From NCBI GenBank assembly GCA_025361465.1, contig JANYAG010000341.1:1-44420 (forward strand): 44,420 nucleotides of DNA, read 5' to 3'. A model generated the notes under the pieces. The model was not told where the DNA came from and searched no databases. It worked only from the letters and a program-made list of their open reading frames with translations. The DNA is from Gemmatimonadota bacterium (GTDB lineage: Bacteria; Gemmatimonadota; Gemmatimonadetes; Gemmatimonadales; GWC2-71-9). A program made the position numbers and the translations under genes. This document shows, in pieces, positions 8,722 to 14,443 of the stretch. Positions within the stretch are counted from its first letter, which is position 1, and each line of letters opens with the position of its first letter.

Positions 8722-8786
8722 GTGGGGCAGGGAATCGAACCCACGGACGCGGCATCTATTTGGCGGCGAACGACCAAGCTCCCCAC
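8722..8786 (-). ncRNA. tRNA-like element between terL and the next late gene
   Basis: Read on the minus strand, GTGGGG (8786-8781) pairs with CCCCAC (8727-8722) as an acceptor-like stem. An internal arm TTGG/CCAA follows, then GGG-TTCGATT-CCC, a T-loop hairpin with a canonical 7-nt loop but only 3 pairs. The element is 65 nt, begins 7 nt after the terL stop and lies wholly between genes. No anticodon arm can be drawn, so it is not a normal tRNA. It resembles a longer version of the five elements in the plus-strand operon. Confidence 0.5.
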
Positions 8787-8793
8787 GCTCTGT

Positions 8794-10347
8794 TCAGAAT
8801 CCGAAGGGCAACGTGCCGAAGTCGGAGGTTTCGTCATCAGGAACAGCCAGGAAGCGCGTCGGATCGACGTTATCCAGTGGCTCGGGTTCCGTTTCCGCGC
8901 CTTCCTCGTCCAAGATGAAGCACATGGCGATGGCGTCGGCGAAGTCGGGCGAATCCACGCCCCGCGCTTCCATTTCTTCCTTGCGTTCGACCTGAATCCG
9001 GCCGGTCGAGGCGATCTTGTACGTTGGGGCCGTCAGGTCGGTGCGGGTTTGCTGGATGTCGGGGGAGCCATCGTCGGGCGGGAGTCGGATCGTGTCGGCC
9101 TCGAAGCGTTCTCGGAGGTGCCACCAGTGTTCCGACCTGCGATTCCCGAACAGGGCGCGGTTTTGCGCCGTGCGGCCCGAGTGAAAGCCCAGGGCGGGAT
9201 AGTCCAGCTCCACCAAGCGGTCCAAGACGCCCGCGCCAACGCCCACTTCATCGACCACGATGATCGCCGGTTCGTACTGCGTGGCCGCCACGCGGATCAG
9301 GCCGACCGTTTCCATCGTCTCCAGGCCCGACCAGGACAACAGCGCCTCAATGGCATCGCCGCGCCGCACTGCGACCACCGTGCGGTTGTGCCCTTTCCGG
9401 GCCACGTCCACCCCGAAGATGCGGGGAACACTGCGGGCCTCGGCAGCGGCCAGTGCCTTCTGCCACCGCGCCACGTCCTGCGACCGCTCCACCTGGTCCA
9501 GTGAGATCACCGACGAACCGGCTGTCCGGGGGAACTCGCCCAGCACGCGGCAGGCATAGTACGGGGACCGCTCGCCCCAGCGCGTGCGAACCTGCTCGAC
9601 CCAGCGGCGCGTCACCGCACCAGGGATGATCTCTTTGCCCGTCACCACATTGGGGTGATCGAGGCAACTCATGTGAATCCGGTGCCAACTGCCGCGCCGG
9701 AACGACTCGTAGAACGTGCCGCTGAGTTCGGTCGGGTTGCCGACCATGACGATGCAGTTCTTCTCGCCCGTCGCCAGCGACCCTATGGCCTTGTGAATGT
9801 CCTCGCCCACCCCAGGCGCTTCATCCACGATGACCAAGAGGCGAGGATGGTGCTGACCCTGAAACGCCGTCGGGTTGTCTGTGGACATCCCCAGGGCGAA
9901 CCAATCACGCGATATGCGGAGTTCCGCATTGAGGAGTTCCCCCGGCAGCTTGACACGCGCCCGGCCGTGCAAGGATGCGATCTCGCGCCACAGGACTTTC
10001 TCGACCTGGTTCCAGGTGCTTGCCGTGGTGATGACCAGCCCGTGCCGGGCGTACAACCACCAGAGCGCGAGCAGGGCCATCGCAAACGTCTTGCCCTCGC
10101 CATGCCCGGAGCGAATCGTTATCATCGCCTCGGTGATGGCCGCTTCCAGAATCTCAACCTGCTTCGACCAGAGGCCCGAGATTTCGTTCGGGAGGTCGAT
10201 GAGCGGGATGCCCAGCACTTCGTTGCAGAACTCGACCGGGTTGTTCTCGTAGACACTGAACCGCTCAGGGTCGTCGGCGACGCGTTCCGCGTGGGCCAGG
10301 GCATCGCGGATCGCGGCTTCCAGTACCGCGATGTTCTGGGCGTCCAC
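8794..10347 (-). CDS. terL: Terminase large subunit
   Basis: ATPase and nuclease that packages DNA through the portal; 517 residues. The Walker A motif SGHGEGKT is at about residues 80-87 and Walker B LLVIVDEA at about 170-177. After a linker, GVDVARKG near residue 310 marks the RNase H-like nuclease domain, with further acidic residues (VVDEVG near 365 and DSPDFADA near 470) as its likely metal ligands. Both domains appear complete. The ATG at 10347 gives a normal N-terminus. It is separated from the putative small subunit by eight tiny genes, and a tRNA-like element follows its stop. Confidence 0.93.
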   Translation of the reverse strand: MDAQNIAVLEAAIRDALAHAERVADDPERFSVYENNPVEFCNEVLGIPLIDLPNEISGLWSKQVEILEAAITEAMITIRSGHGEGKTFAMALLALWWLYARHGLVITTASTWNQVEKVLWREIASLHGRARVKLPGELLNAELRISRDWFALGMSTDNPTAFQGQHHPRLLVIVDEAPGVGEDIHKAIGSLATGEKNCIVMVGNPTELSGTFYESFRRGSWHRIHMSCLDHPNVVTGKEIIPGAVTRRWVEQVRTRWGERSPYYACRVLGEFPRTAGSSVISLDQVERSQDVARWQKALAAAEARSVPRIFGVDVARKGHNRTVVAVRRGDAIEALLSWSGLETMETVGLIRVAATQYEPAIIVVDEVGVGAGVLDRLVELDYPALGFHSGRTAQNRALFGNRRSEHWWHLRERFEADTIRLPPDDGSPDIQQTRTDLTAPTYKIASTGRIQVERKEEMEARGVDSPDFADAIAMCFILDEEGAETEPEPLDNVDPTRFLAVPDDETSDFGTLPFGF

Positions 10348-10353
10348 CGCTAC

Positions 10354-10554
10354 CTACTGGACAGCAGGTTCAGCGGGCTTGCCACCGGTGCCGAAGATCG
10401 AATGCGAAAGCAGGGTAATCAGCCCGGCCACGCCGATCACGGCCCCGGCGGGCTTGGTGCCAATGGCGGCGGCGAGTTGCATGAAATCGAGGCCCGCGAC
10501 GAACGTGATCACGGACGAGATGACGCCCATCCACTTCGGGAACGAGAACTTCAT
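10354..10554 (-). CDS. Small two-helix membrane protein, possible holin
   Basis: A 66-residue protein with two hydrophobic segments (about residues 8-30 and 36-54), a basic N-terminus (MKFSFPKW) and a polar Gly/Pro-rich tail. Size and layout fit a small class II-like holin, but the main lysis genes lie at 31.3-32.0 kb, so another membrane role is equally possible. It is 6 bp upstream of terL in the transcript and overlaps its upstream neighbour by 4 bp. Confidence 0.65.
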   Translation of the reverse strand: MKFSFPKWMGVISSVITFVAGLDFMQLAAAIGTKPAGAVIGVAGLITLLSHSIFGTGGKPAEPAVQ

Positions 10555-10733
10555 GTGGGGGATGCCTTGGATGCGGGGGGAAGTGCGCTGAACACGGCGT
10601 CAGCGGTCGCCTGGTCGATCTCGCGCTCAGGTTTCTTGCGCGGTTTCTTCTTGGGGAAGGCCAACTCCCAACCCAATCGGTAGGCGTCGGTCGCGGGCTT
10701 GGAGGCAAAGGGTTCGGCCCCGAGGTACTTCAT
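10551..10733 (-). CDS. Small basic protein of unknown function
   Basis: A 60-residue protein beginning MKYLGAEPFASKPATDAY with a Lys/Arg-rich centre (PKKKPRKKPERE). The ATG at 10733 was chosen because it overlaps the stop of the preceding gene by 4 bp and its own end overlaps the next gene by 4 bp. The basic patch suggests nucleic-acid binding. I do not recognise a family. Confidence 0.6.
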   Translation of the reverse strand: MKYLGAEPFASKPATDAYRLGWELAFPKKKPRKKPEREIDQATADAVFSALPPASKASPT

Positions 10734-10945
10734 GCGTCTCCCCGGCGGCGGAGTTGATCGCGGAGGCGCCGCACGATCTCCGGCTTGCCCCGCTCCAGCT
10801 CCATCGCTGACACCAATCGCACGATGTCGCCACAACTCTCGCAGCGCACGTTGTAGATGTTCATGTCGGGTTTCGGTTCCAGTTCCACGAACCGGGGACA
10901 GCCACAGCGCAGACAGTCGAGCTGGACCGGCGGCTCGTCGCTCAC
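10730..10945 (-). CDS. Small zinc-ribbon protein
   Basis: A 71-residue protein from a GTG at 10945 that overlaps the previous stop (GTGA). It carries two knuckles, CLRC near residue 11 and CESC near residue 36, spaced as a CxxC-x(21)-CxxC zinc ribbon, then a basic helical tail rich in Arg. Such small zinc ribbons are common in phage genomes and usually bind nucleic acid or a partner protein; the target here is unknown. Confidence 0.65.
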   Translation of the reverse strand: MSDEPPVQLDCLRCGCPRFVELEPKPDMNIYNVRCESCGDIVRLVSAMELERGKPEIVRRLRDQLRRRGDA

Positions 10946-11043
10946 TTGCCAATGAGCAGCAGCGGCGGGGGCGGCGGCGGGCCGAAGATCAGCATCGCGG
11001 CGAGGTACGTCGCCGCCAAGAGGGCCAGGAGGTCGAGGATCAC
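10942..11043 (-). CDS. 33-residue membrane peptide with poly-proline
   Basis: A very short frame from GTG 11043, overlapping the preceding stop (GTGA) and overlapping the next GTG by 4 bp. The peptide is one hydrophobic helix (ILDLLALLAATYLAAMLIF) followed by six consecutive prolines and LLLIGK. The double 4-bp overlap within an operon that uses this arrangement throughout is the main support. A lysis or membrane regulatory peptide is possible. It is easily missed because a longer shadow frame covers the same bases. Confidence 0.5.
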   Translation of the reverse strand: MILDLLALLAATYLAAMLIFGPPPPPPLLLIGK

Positions 11044-11453
11044 GGGCGACTGAAATGGTGCAGGTAGCCAAACTCCATGATGCCCCAGCAGCTCGCCAGC
11101 ACCACCCGCGCCCAGCCACGGGTCCGAATCAGGATCGGCGCGATCAAGCTGGCCCAGCCATCGGCCAAGCGGTCGCGCCAACTGTCCGGTTGATTCCACG
11201 CGCCGGGATACAGGGTTTCGAGCCGGACGGTCGCCACCACCATCGGGGCCACCACGCTCACGCCGGTTGCCACGTTCGGGGAGAGCTTCACCAGCCGGGC
11301 GCCCGCGTAGACCATCCCGGTCACGACCGGCTTGGTGGCGAGGTGGACCCAGTGATCGTCCATGATGACGGACTGGAGACTCTGCCCGTGCAGTGGGGCG
11401 GCCCAGCACAGGAGGCCCAGGACCAGCACCAGCCGCCTCACTTGGCCGTCCAC
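11040..11453 (-). CDS. Exported or membrane protein with signal peptide
   Basis: A 137-residue protein with a clear N-terminal signal-like segment: positive MDGQVRR, hydrophobic LVLVLGLLCWAA and a likely cleavage site near HGQS. The rest has further hydrophobic stretches (about residues 48-75 and 100-125), so it may be membrane-embedded. No family is recognised. It lies among tiny genes between terS and terL, not in the lysis cluster. Confidence 0.65.
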   Translation of the reverse strand: MDGQVRRLVLVLGLLCWAAPLHGQSLQSVIMDDHWVHLATKPVVTGMVYAGARLVKLSPNVATGVSVVAPMVVATVRLETLYPGAWNQPDSWRDRLADGWASLIAPILIRTRGWARVVLASCWGIMEFGYLHHFSRP

Positions 11454-11662
11454 AACAGCGCGTGCTGCGCCACTTCAGTCAGGCGACCTTGCAGTGAGCG
11501 ACGGCGCAACACCTTCACGCCCCGTCGGTATTCGCCGCCAATCAGCGTGAGATATTCCCCCGGATCGCACGACCGCCATTCCCCATCAAGCGGCCCATCG
11601 AAGCACTCCAGCATGAAGGGGTCCGTGGCGAGGTGGGCCAGGGCCGGTGAGACGGCGGCCAT
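11438..11662 (-). CDS. Small protein of unknown function
   Basis: A 74-residue protein starting MAAVSPALAHLATDPFM. The ATG at 11662 overlaps the preceding stop (TGATG), which is why the longer frame start at 11695 was not used. The middle reads as short strands with a Gly/Asp-rich turn, and the C-terminus is basic (YRRGVKVLRRRSLQGRL). No domain is recognised. Its end overlaps the next gene by 16 bp. Confidence 0.55.
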   Translation of the reverse strand: MAAVSPALAHLATDPFMLECFDGPLDGEWRSCDPGEYLTLIGGEYRRGVKVLRRRSLQGRLTEVAQHALLWTAK

Positions 11663-11916
11663 CACGTCTCGACCACCGGGCGCGGCATAAGCCACGGCTT
11701 GACATACTGGCGATTGGGCGGCGCAACCGCTAACGGACTGGCGACCACATCCCCCTTGAACGGCGACGGCTTGGGCGGGACCATCTCGATCACCGGCCCA
11801 AACGGGTTCTTCTTCACGGCGCCACAGTCGAGGCAGGCCGGAGCGCCGGTCGGGAAGATCGACTCGGCCACCGGGCCGCCGCAGAGTCCACAGGTGCCGA
11901 GGACCGGGGCACTCAT
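11662..11916 (-). CDS. Small zinc-ribbon protein with proline-rich tail
   Basis: An 84-residue protein with CGLC at about residues 9-12 and CLDC at about 28-31, a CxxC-x(15)-CxxC zinc-binding layout. A disordered Pro/Lys-rich tail follows. The function of such phage zinc ribbons is unknown. It overlaps the previous gene by 4 bp and the next by 1 base. Confidence 0.65.
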   Translation of the reverse strand: MSAPVLGTCGLCGGPVAESIFPTGAPACLDCGAVKKNPFGPVIEMVPPKPSPFKGDVVASPLAVAPPNRQYVKPWLMPRPVVET

Positions 11917-12293
11917 GCTCGCGTGACCGTGACCTTCGCCGGATGGCCGCCCACCAACTCCACCGTCAGGGTGTCACCCCGGTAGACCTCGAACGTCAGG
12001 CGGCCGACCTCGACACAGGTGACATAGGGCGGGCCGAGCGGCGGCTTGACCACGGGTTGCCCACTGGGTTGCTTCTCCAGCGCGTGCAGCGCCATGAGGT
12101 GCCGGAGGACCGGGGCGGGCACCATGTCGTGCAGGGCATTGTACCGCCTGAACCCCAGGTCGCCGTCGTCCCATATTGACACCGTGGCGACGTGCTTCCT
12201 CGCCTCGAAGTGGCGGGCTTCCCACCACGCGATGTCGCGGGTCGGGGGCGTCCAGTTCGTCGGCCAATCGGTCGGCAGCGGCAACGTCGGCAT
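11913..12293 (-). CDS. Protein of unknown function, first gene downstream of the 12.4-kb promoter
   Basis: A 126-residue protein. The ATG at 12293 has a CGGAG ribosome site 5 bases upstream and is preferred to the ATG at 12395, which has none well placed. The sequence is rich in Trp, Pro and His in its first half (DWPTNWTPPTRDIAWWEARHFEARKH split around a turn) and ends with beta-type strands (LTFEVYRGDTLTVELVGG). No family is recognised. A candidate promoter lies 127-154 bp upstream. Confidence 0.6.
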   Translation of the reverse strand: MPTLPLPTDWPTNWTPPTRDIAWWEARHFEARKHVATVSIWDDGDLGFRRYNALHDMVPAPVLRHLMALHALEKQPSGQPVVKPPLGPPYVTCVEVGRLTFEVYRGDTLTVELVGGHPAKVTVTRA

Positions 12294-12419
12294 AGTTCTC
12301 CGGTGTGGAAGGTCGGGGTTGGGCGCCGCATCCGACGGGACACGCTCAGACTTGGCAGACTCCCAGCGGGCACGACGCCCCCCGACCAGATTCATCCTAC
12401 TGAACTATTTACTACAATG

Positions 12420-12447
12420 AACTTAAGGGTGAACCTGGAGAAGTCAA
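12420..12447 (-). promoter_or_regulatory. Candidate sigma70-type promoter for the genes at 12.3-10.3 kb
   Basis: On the minus strand, TTGACT (12447-12442), a 16-bp spacer, then TAAGTT (12425-12420). The same -10 variant occurs in the leftward candidate at 13651-13679. It would transcribe towards terL. Confidence 0.35.
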
Positions 12448-12612
12448 GGGGGTGGGAACGCATATGAAAGGAGGGCGACCAGGGAACCGATTATGGGAAA
12501 ATGATAGGAGCAAAAGAGGAGGGTATTCGTACAGGGGGGCGGGGTCGAACCGGGTCATCCCCCACCCCCCGGCCGGGCGCGGCGCACGTTCCTACCCTTT
12601 CTGCCCCGTCCG

Positions 12613-12636
12613 TGTCGCCTGTCGTGTCGCCTGTCA
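12613..12636 (-). repeat. Two tandem 12-bp units (inverted copies of the 22.36-kb repeat)
   Basis: TGTCGCCTGTCG is followed at once by TGTCGCCTGTCA. Their reverse complements differ by one or two bases from TGAGAGGCGACA, the 12-bp unit repeated three times at 22355-22390 and once at 22611-22622. Confidence 0.7.
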
Positions 12637-12716
12637 CTGCTAACCCACTGCAAAAGGCAGGCAGGACGTGGCTTACAGCACGTTCACCCCAGCATCTGTA
12701 ATGCCGTTCTATCCTG

Positions 12717-13352
12717 TTATGTACTGCTAGTACTGCGCTCCGGGTCGCCGGGTACCACCTCCCAGTCGGATTCCGGCAGCGTCGCAAGAGCAAGAGAGGA
12801 AACCTCCCCTTCCTTCCTTCCTCCCGTTGCGCCTCCTGTCTCCTGTCCCTGTCCTGTCTTGCTCCCCAATGCCCCGCCAGCGGCCGCCACGGGGTCTAGG
12901 GATCGTTCGGACTGTCGCAGTGATGCAGTCACTACCCCCATGATGTCTGGGCGCTCCTGAGCGATCCAGCGGCGGACCGATGGATCACTTAGCGCGGCCA
13001 GCAGCGAGCGGGATAGTGCCTCAGCGGTTGCCCAAGCTTTGCTGTTGTCACTGCTGCCACCCTCAGCAGTAGAGACGCCTCCATACTTGGCCAGCGTGTC
13101 GAGTGCTGCCACCCGATCACGGGCCGATGGCGTGAACACAGTGGTTCCCTTGGGGCCGGTGGTGTACGTCTCAATCGTCCCGTCGGCGATGGCCTCCAGG
13201 ACGTGAATCCGACTAAAGAACGAGTCTTTGCATCGAGCCCGGATGATATCGGCGGTCAGGTTCGGCGCCGTCAACTGGCGCGGCAACGTGGCGACCGCTT
13301 TGCCGCCTTTGCGAGTCGGCTTGTCTTTGCCAGTGAAACGGGCGTGCGGCAT
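12717..13352 (-). CDS. Putative terminase small subunit
   Basis: A 211-residue protein. The start at ATG 13352 (MPHARFTGKDKPTRKGG) is preferred over 13421, which would read through the GAGTATGGA repeat array. The N-terminal part is basic and could hold a helix-turn-helix (TADIIRARCKDSFFSRIHVLEAI), followed by TPSARDRVAALDTLAKYGG, a pattern I associate with terminase small subunits that recognise DNA ends. The C-terminal third is low-complexity, Gly/Ser/Thr-rich. It is the first late gene from the control region, as expected for terS, although terL is 2.4 kb further on. Confidence 0.5.
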   Translation of the reverse strand: MPHARFTGKDKPTRKGGKAVATLPRQLTAPNLTADIIRARCKDSFFSRIHVLEAIADGTIETYTTGPKGTTVFTPSARDRVAALDTLAKYGGVSTAEGGSSDNSKAWATAEALSRSLLAALSDPSVRRWIAQERPDIMGVVTASLRQSERSLDPVAAAGGALGSKTGQGQETGGATGGRKEGEVSSLALATLPESDWEVVPGDPERSTSST

Positions 13353-13367
13353 AGGTTCCAGTGATTT

Positions 13368-13460
13368 GAGTATGGAGAGTATGGAGAGTATGGTTGGATG
13401 TTGAGGTGGGTGATGAATCAATACCTCATACTGATCATACTACCCATAGTCACCATACTC
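13368..13460. repeat. Iteron-like GAGTATGGA array with inverted partner
   Basis: GAGTATGGA at 13368-13376 and 13377-13385, then GAGTATGGT at 13386-13394, are perfect tandem 9-mers apart from one base. The inverse ACCATACTC occurs at 13452-13460, with CATACT also at 13427 and 13436. The arrangement suits a protein-binding array at an origin or operator. Confidence 0.8.
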
Positions 13461-13650
13461 ACGAGAGTAGGGGCAGGATTCCGGGGGACCAGCAACAGCA
13501 ACAGCAACTACGCTTCCCAGCGGTCGCTGCGCTCCCTCGGGGTCGTCGGGAACCGCACCCGACTCCCTGCGGCGGCTTGTGGTAGCTGCTCGGGTTGACC
13601 GGGGTGATCTATGGACTGGAGTGATGTATTGAAGGGGGGTTATAGGGGGG

Positions 13651-13679
13651 AACTTATAATGGTCGGAAACGCTTGTCAA
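13651..13679 (-). promoter_or_regulatory. Candidate leftward promoter for the terminase/late operon
   Basis: On the minus strand, TTGACA (13679-13674), a 17-bp spacer and TAAGTT (13656-13651); a TTATAA also overlaps at 13659-13654. It is about 300 bp upstream of the putative terS start. Confidence 0.5.
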
Positions 13680-13740
13680 GGGGTCTCCGAGTCATATGCA
13701 TAAGTCATTGCGGCGGCACCACTTGGAACATTACAAAAAC

Positions 13741-13749
13741 TGTGGATAA
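13741..13749 (-). promoter_or_regulatory. Perfect DnaA box
   Basis: TGTGGATAA is the reverse complement of TTATCCACA, the high-affinity DnaA box. It is followed by AT-rich sequence and lies in a 735-bp intergenic region with iteron-like repeats, supporting a replication origin here. Confidence 0.6.
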
Positions 13750-13762
13750 GATACATTGGGGG

Positions 13763-13784
13763 TTGGACGTTCCAAAACGTTCCA
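13763..13784. promoter_or_regulatory. Operator-like GTTCC boxes
   Basis: TTGGACGTTCCAA is a near-perfect palindrome, followed by a second ACGTTCCA exactly 10 bp after the first. A related TTGGAAC lies at 13723-13729. Spacing of one helical turn and location about 46 bp upstream of the -35 box suggest a regulator site. Confidence 0.4.
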
Positions 13785-13829
13785 CATTGCGGGCTAAGCC
13801 GTTCACTGTACTGACTTGTTCACTGGGGC

Positions 13830-13858
13830 TTGACAGATTGGGGCGCGGGTGCTAATAT
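13830..13858 (+). promoter_or_regulatory. Strong sigma70-type promoter of the early operon
   Basis: TTGACA (13830-13835), a 17-bp spacer and TAATAT (13853-13858), close to consensus. It drives the plus-strand operon starting at 14088, leaving a leader of about 220 nt that holds the first tRNA-like sequence. Confidence 0.75.
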
Positions 13859-13970
13859 CCCTGCACAACGTAGGGTAGGGCAGCACAGCCAGCTCATTGA
13901 TAACCGGGATGGATTCGCGGACGGCGCAAGCAAGGCGACGGCAACCATTCCCCTCACAATCGTCCAGGTG

Positions 13971-14046
13971 AGAAGCCTTAGCGACGATAGACCCCACCCG
14001 GCAAGATGTTGGCTTGCGTGGTTCCGGTTCGATTCCGGCGGCTTGG
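13971..14046 (+). ncRNA. Degenerate tRNA-like sequence with GTT anticodon loop
   Basis: GCAAG-ATGTTGG-CTTGC (14001-14017) is a 5-bp/7-nt anticodon arm with T33 and anticodon GTT (Asn). A 5-nt variable region follows, then CCGG-TTCGATT-CCGG (14024-14038), a T-arm with a mismatched fifth pair. AAGCC (13973-13977) can pair with GGCTT (14040-14044) as a partial acceptor. No D-arm can be drawn in the 23 nt between. It is either a decayed tRNA-Asn or the ancestor-like form of the operon's shorter elements. Confidence 0.45.
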
Positions 14047-14087
14047 ATTTGCAGCACACCACACAACCTCAACCGGAGTACCCGACA

Positions 14088-14279
14088 ATGACCAAGCACA
14101 TCACGATTACCATCGACACCGACAATGCCGCGTTTATGGACGGGAACGAGGGGCCGGAAGTCGCCCGTATCCTGCACCGGCTGGCGACGGTCTGCGAGGA
14201 CGGCGTCGGGTGGTTTCGGCTTGCCCTGCGCGACAGCAACGGAAACACGGTTGGCTTTGTGGACATTGAAGAGCGCTAA
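14088..14279 (+). CDS. Small conserved-type phage protein
   Basis: A 63-residue protein starting MTKHITITIDTDNAAFMDG with a central helix (EVARILHRLATVCEDG) and a final LRDSNGNTVGFVDIEER. Small proteins of this exact shape (beta strand, NAAF, helix, DxNGNxVG) are frequent in phage early regions, without known function. The ATG at 14088 has CGGAG upstream and an A/C-rich leader after the tRNA-like sequence; the frame's longer upstream extension overlaps the promoter and is rejected. It is the first gene of the early operon. Confidence 0.75.
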   Translation: MTKHITITIDTDNAAFMDGNEGPEVARILHRLATVCEDGVGWFRLALRDSNGNTVGFVDIEER

Positions 14280-14357
14280 CTGGCCGACCCGGATTGGATA
14301 CGTCAGAAGCCCGCTCACGTTTCTGACGTTCCAGCCAGAGACACCGAGCAGTAGACT

Positions 14358-14399
14358 AAGGCCGTCCGGACAGGTGGGGTTCAACTCCCCACCGGCCAT
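14358..14399 (+). ncRNA. tRNA-like minihelix 1 (before the AAA+ gene)
   Basis: GGCCG (14360-14364) pairs with CGGCC (14393-14397), with one further A-T at the ends. A 9-nt linker follows, then GTGGGG-TTCAACT-CCCCAC (14374-14392), a 6-bp T-arm with a canonical 7-nt loop that runs directly into the 3' acceptor strand. A competing partner, TGGCCG at 14281-14286 just after the previous stop, pairs 6 bp with 14393-14398 and would give a longer form enclosing the hairpin ACGTCAGAA/TTCTGACGT. Confidence 0.6.
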
Positions 14400-14443
14400 T
14401 GCAGGACACCACACCACACTCCCCAACACCAGTGAGGCGCAAC

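Larger units (their letters stand above)
12294..12716. other. Non-coding region between terS and the next gene
   Basis: This 423-bp stretch has no convincing ORF. It holds a candidate leftward promoter (12420-12447), a GC-rich hairpin with a T-loop-like sequence (about 12534-12575), two 12-bp repeat units matching those at 22.36 kb (12613-12636), and two adjacent dispersed-motif copies (12635-12655). Purine-rich AT tracts lie at 12460-12535. Confidence 0.6.
13353..14087. other. Intergenic control region, candidate replication origin
   Basis: This 735-bp divergent gap holds 9-bp direct repeats with an inverted partner (13368-13460), a leftward promoter (13651-13679), an operator-like cluster of GTTCC boxes (13723-13784), a perfect DnaA box (13741-13749), a strong rightward promoter (13830-13858) and a tRNA-like sequence (13971-14046). 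A 66-aa plus-strand ORF at 13398 crosses the repeats and has no ribosome site; I do not treat it as a gene. Confidence 0.6.

Noticed and set aside
12534..12575. Minus-strand T-loop-like hairpin with a G-run acceptor
   Set aside because: TTCGACC has only three stem pairs and the GGGGGG/CCCCCC pairing can slip in several registers, so it cannot be counted as a tRNA-like element.
13398..13598. A 66-aa plus-strand ORF with a hydrophobic segment
   Set aside because: It is produced by the CATACT/AGTATG repeats, has no ribosome site and ends in low-complexity sequence.
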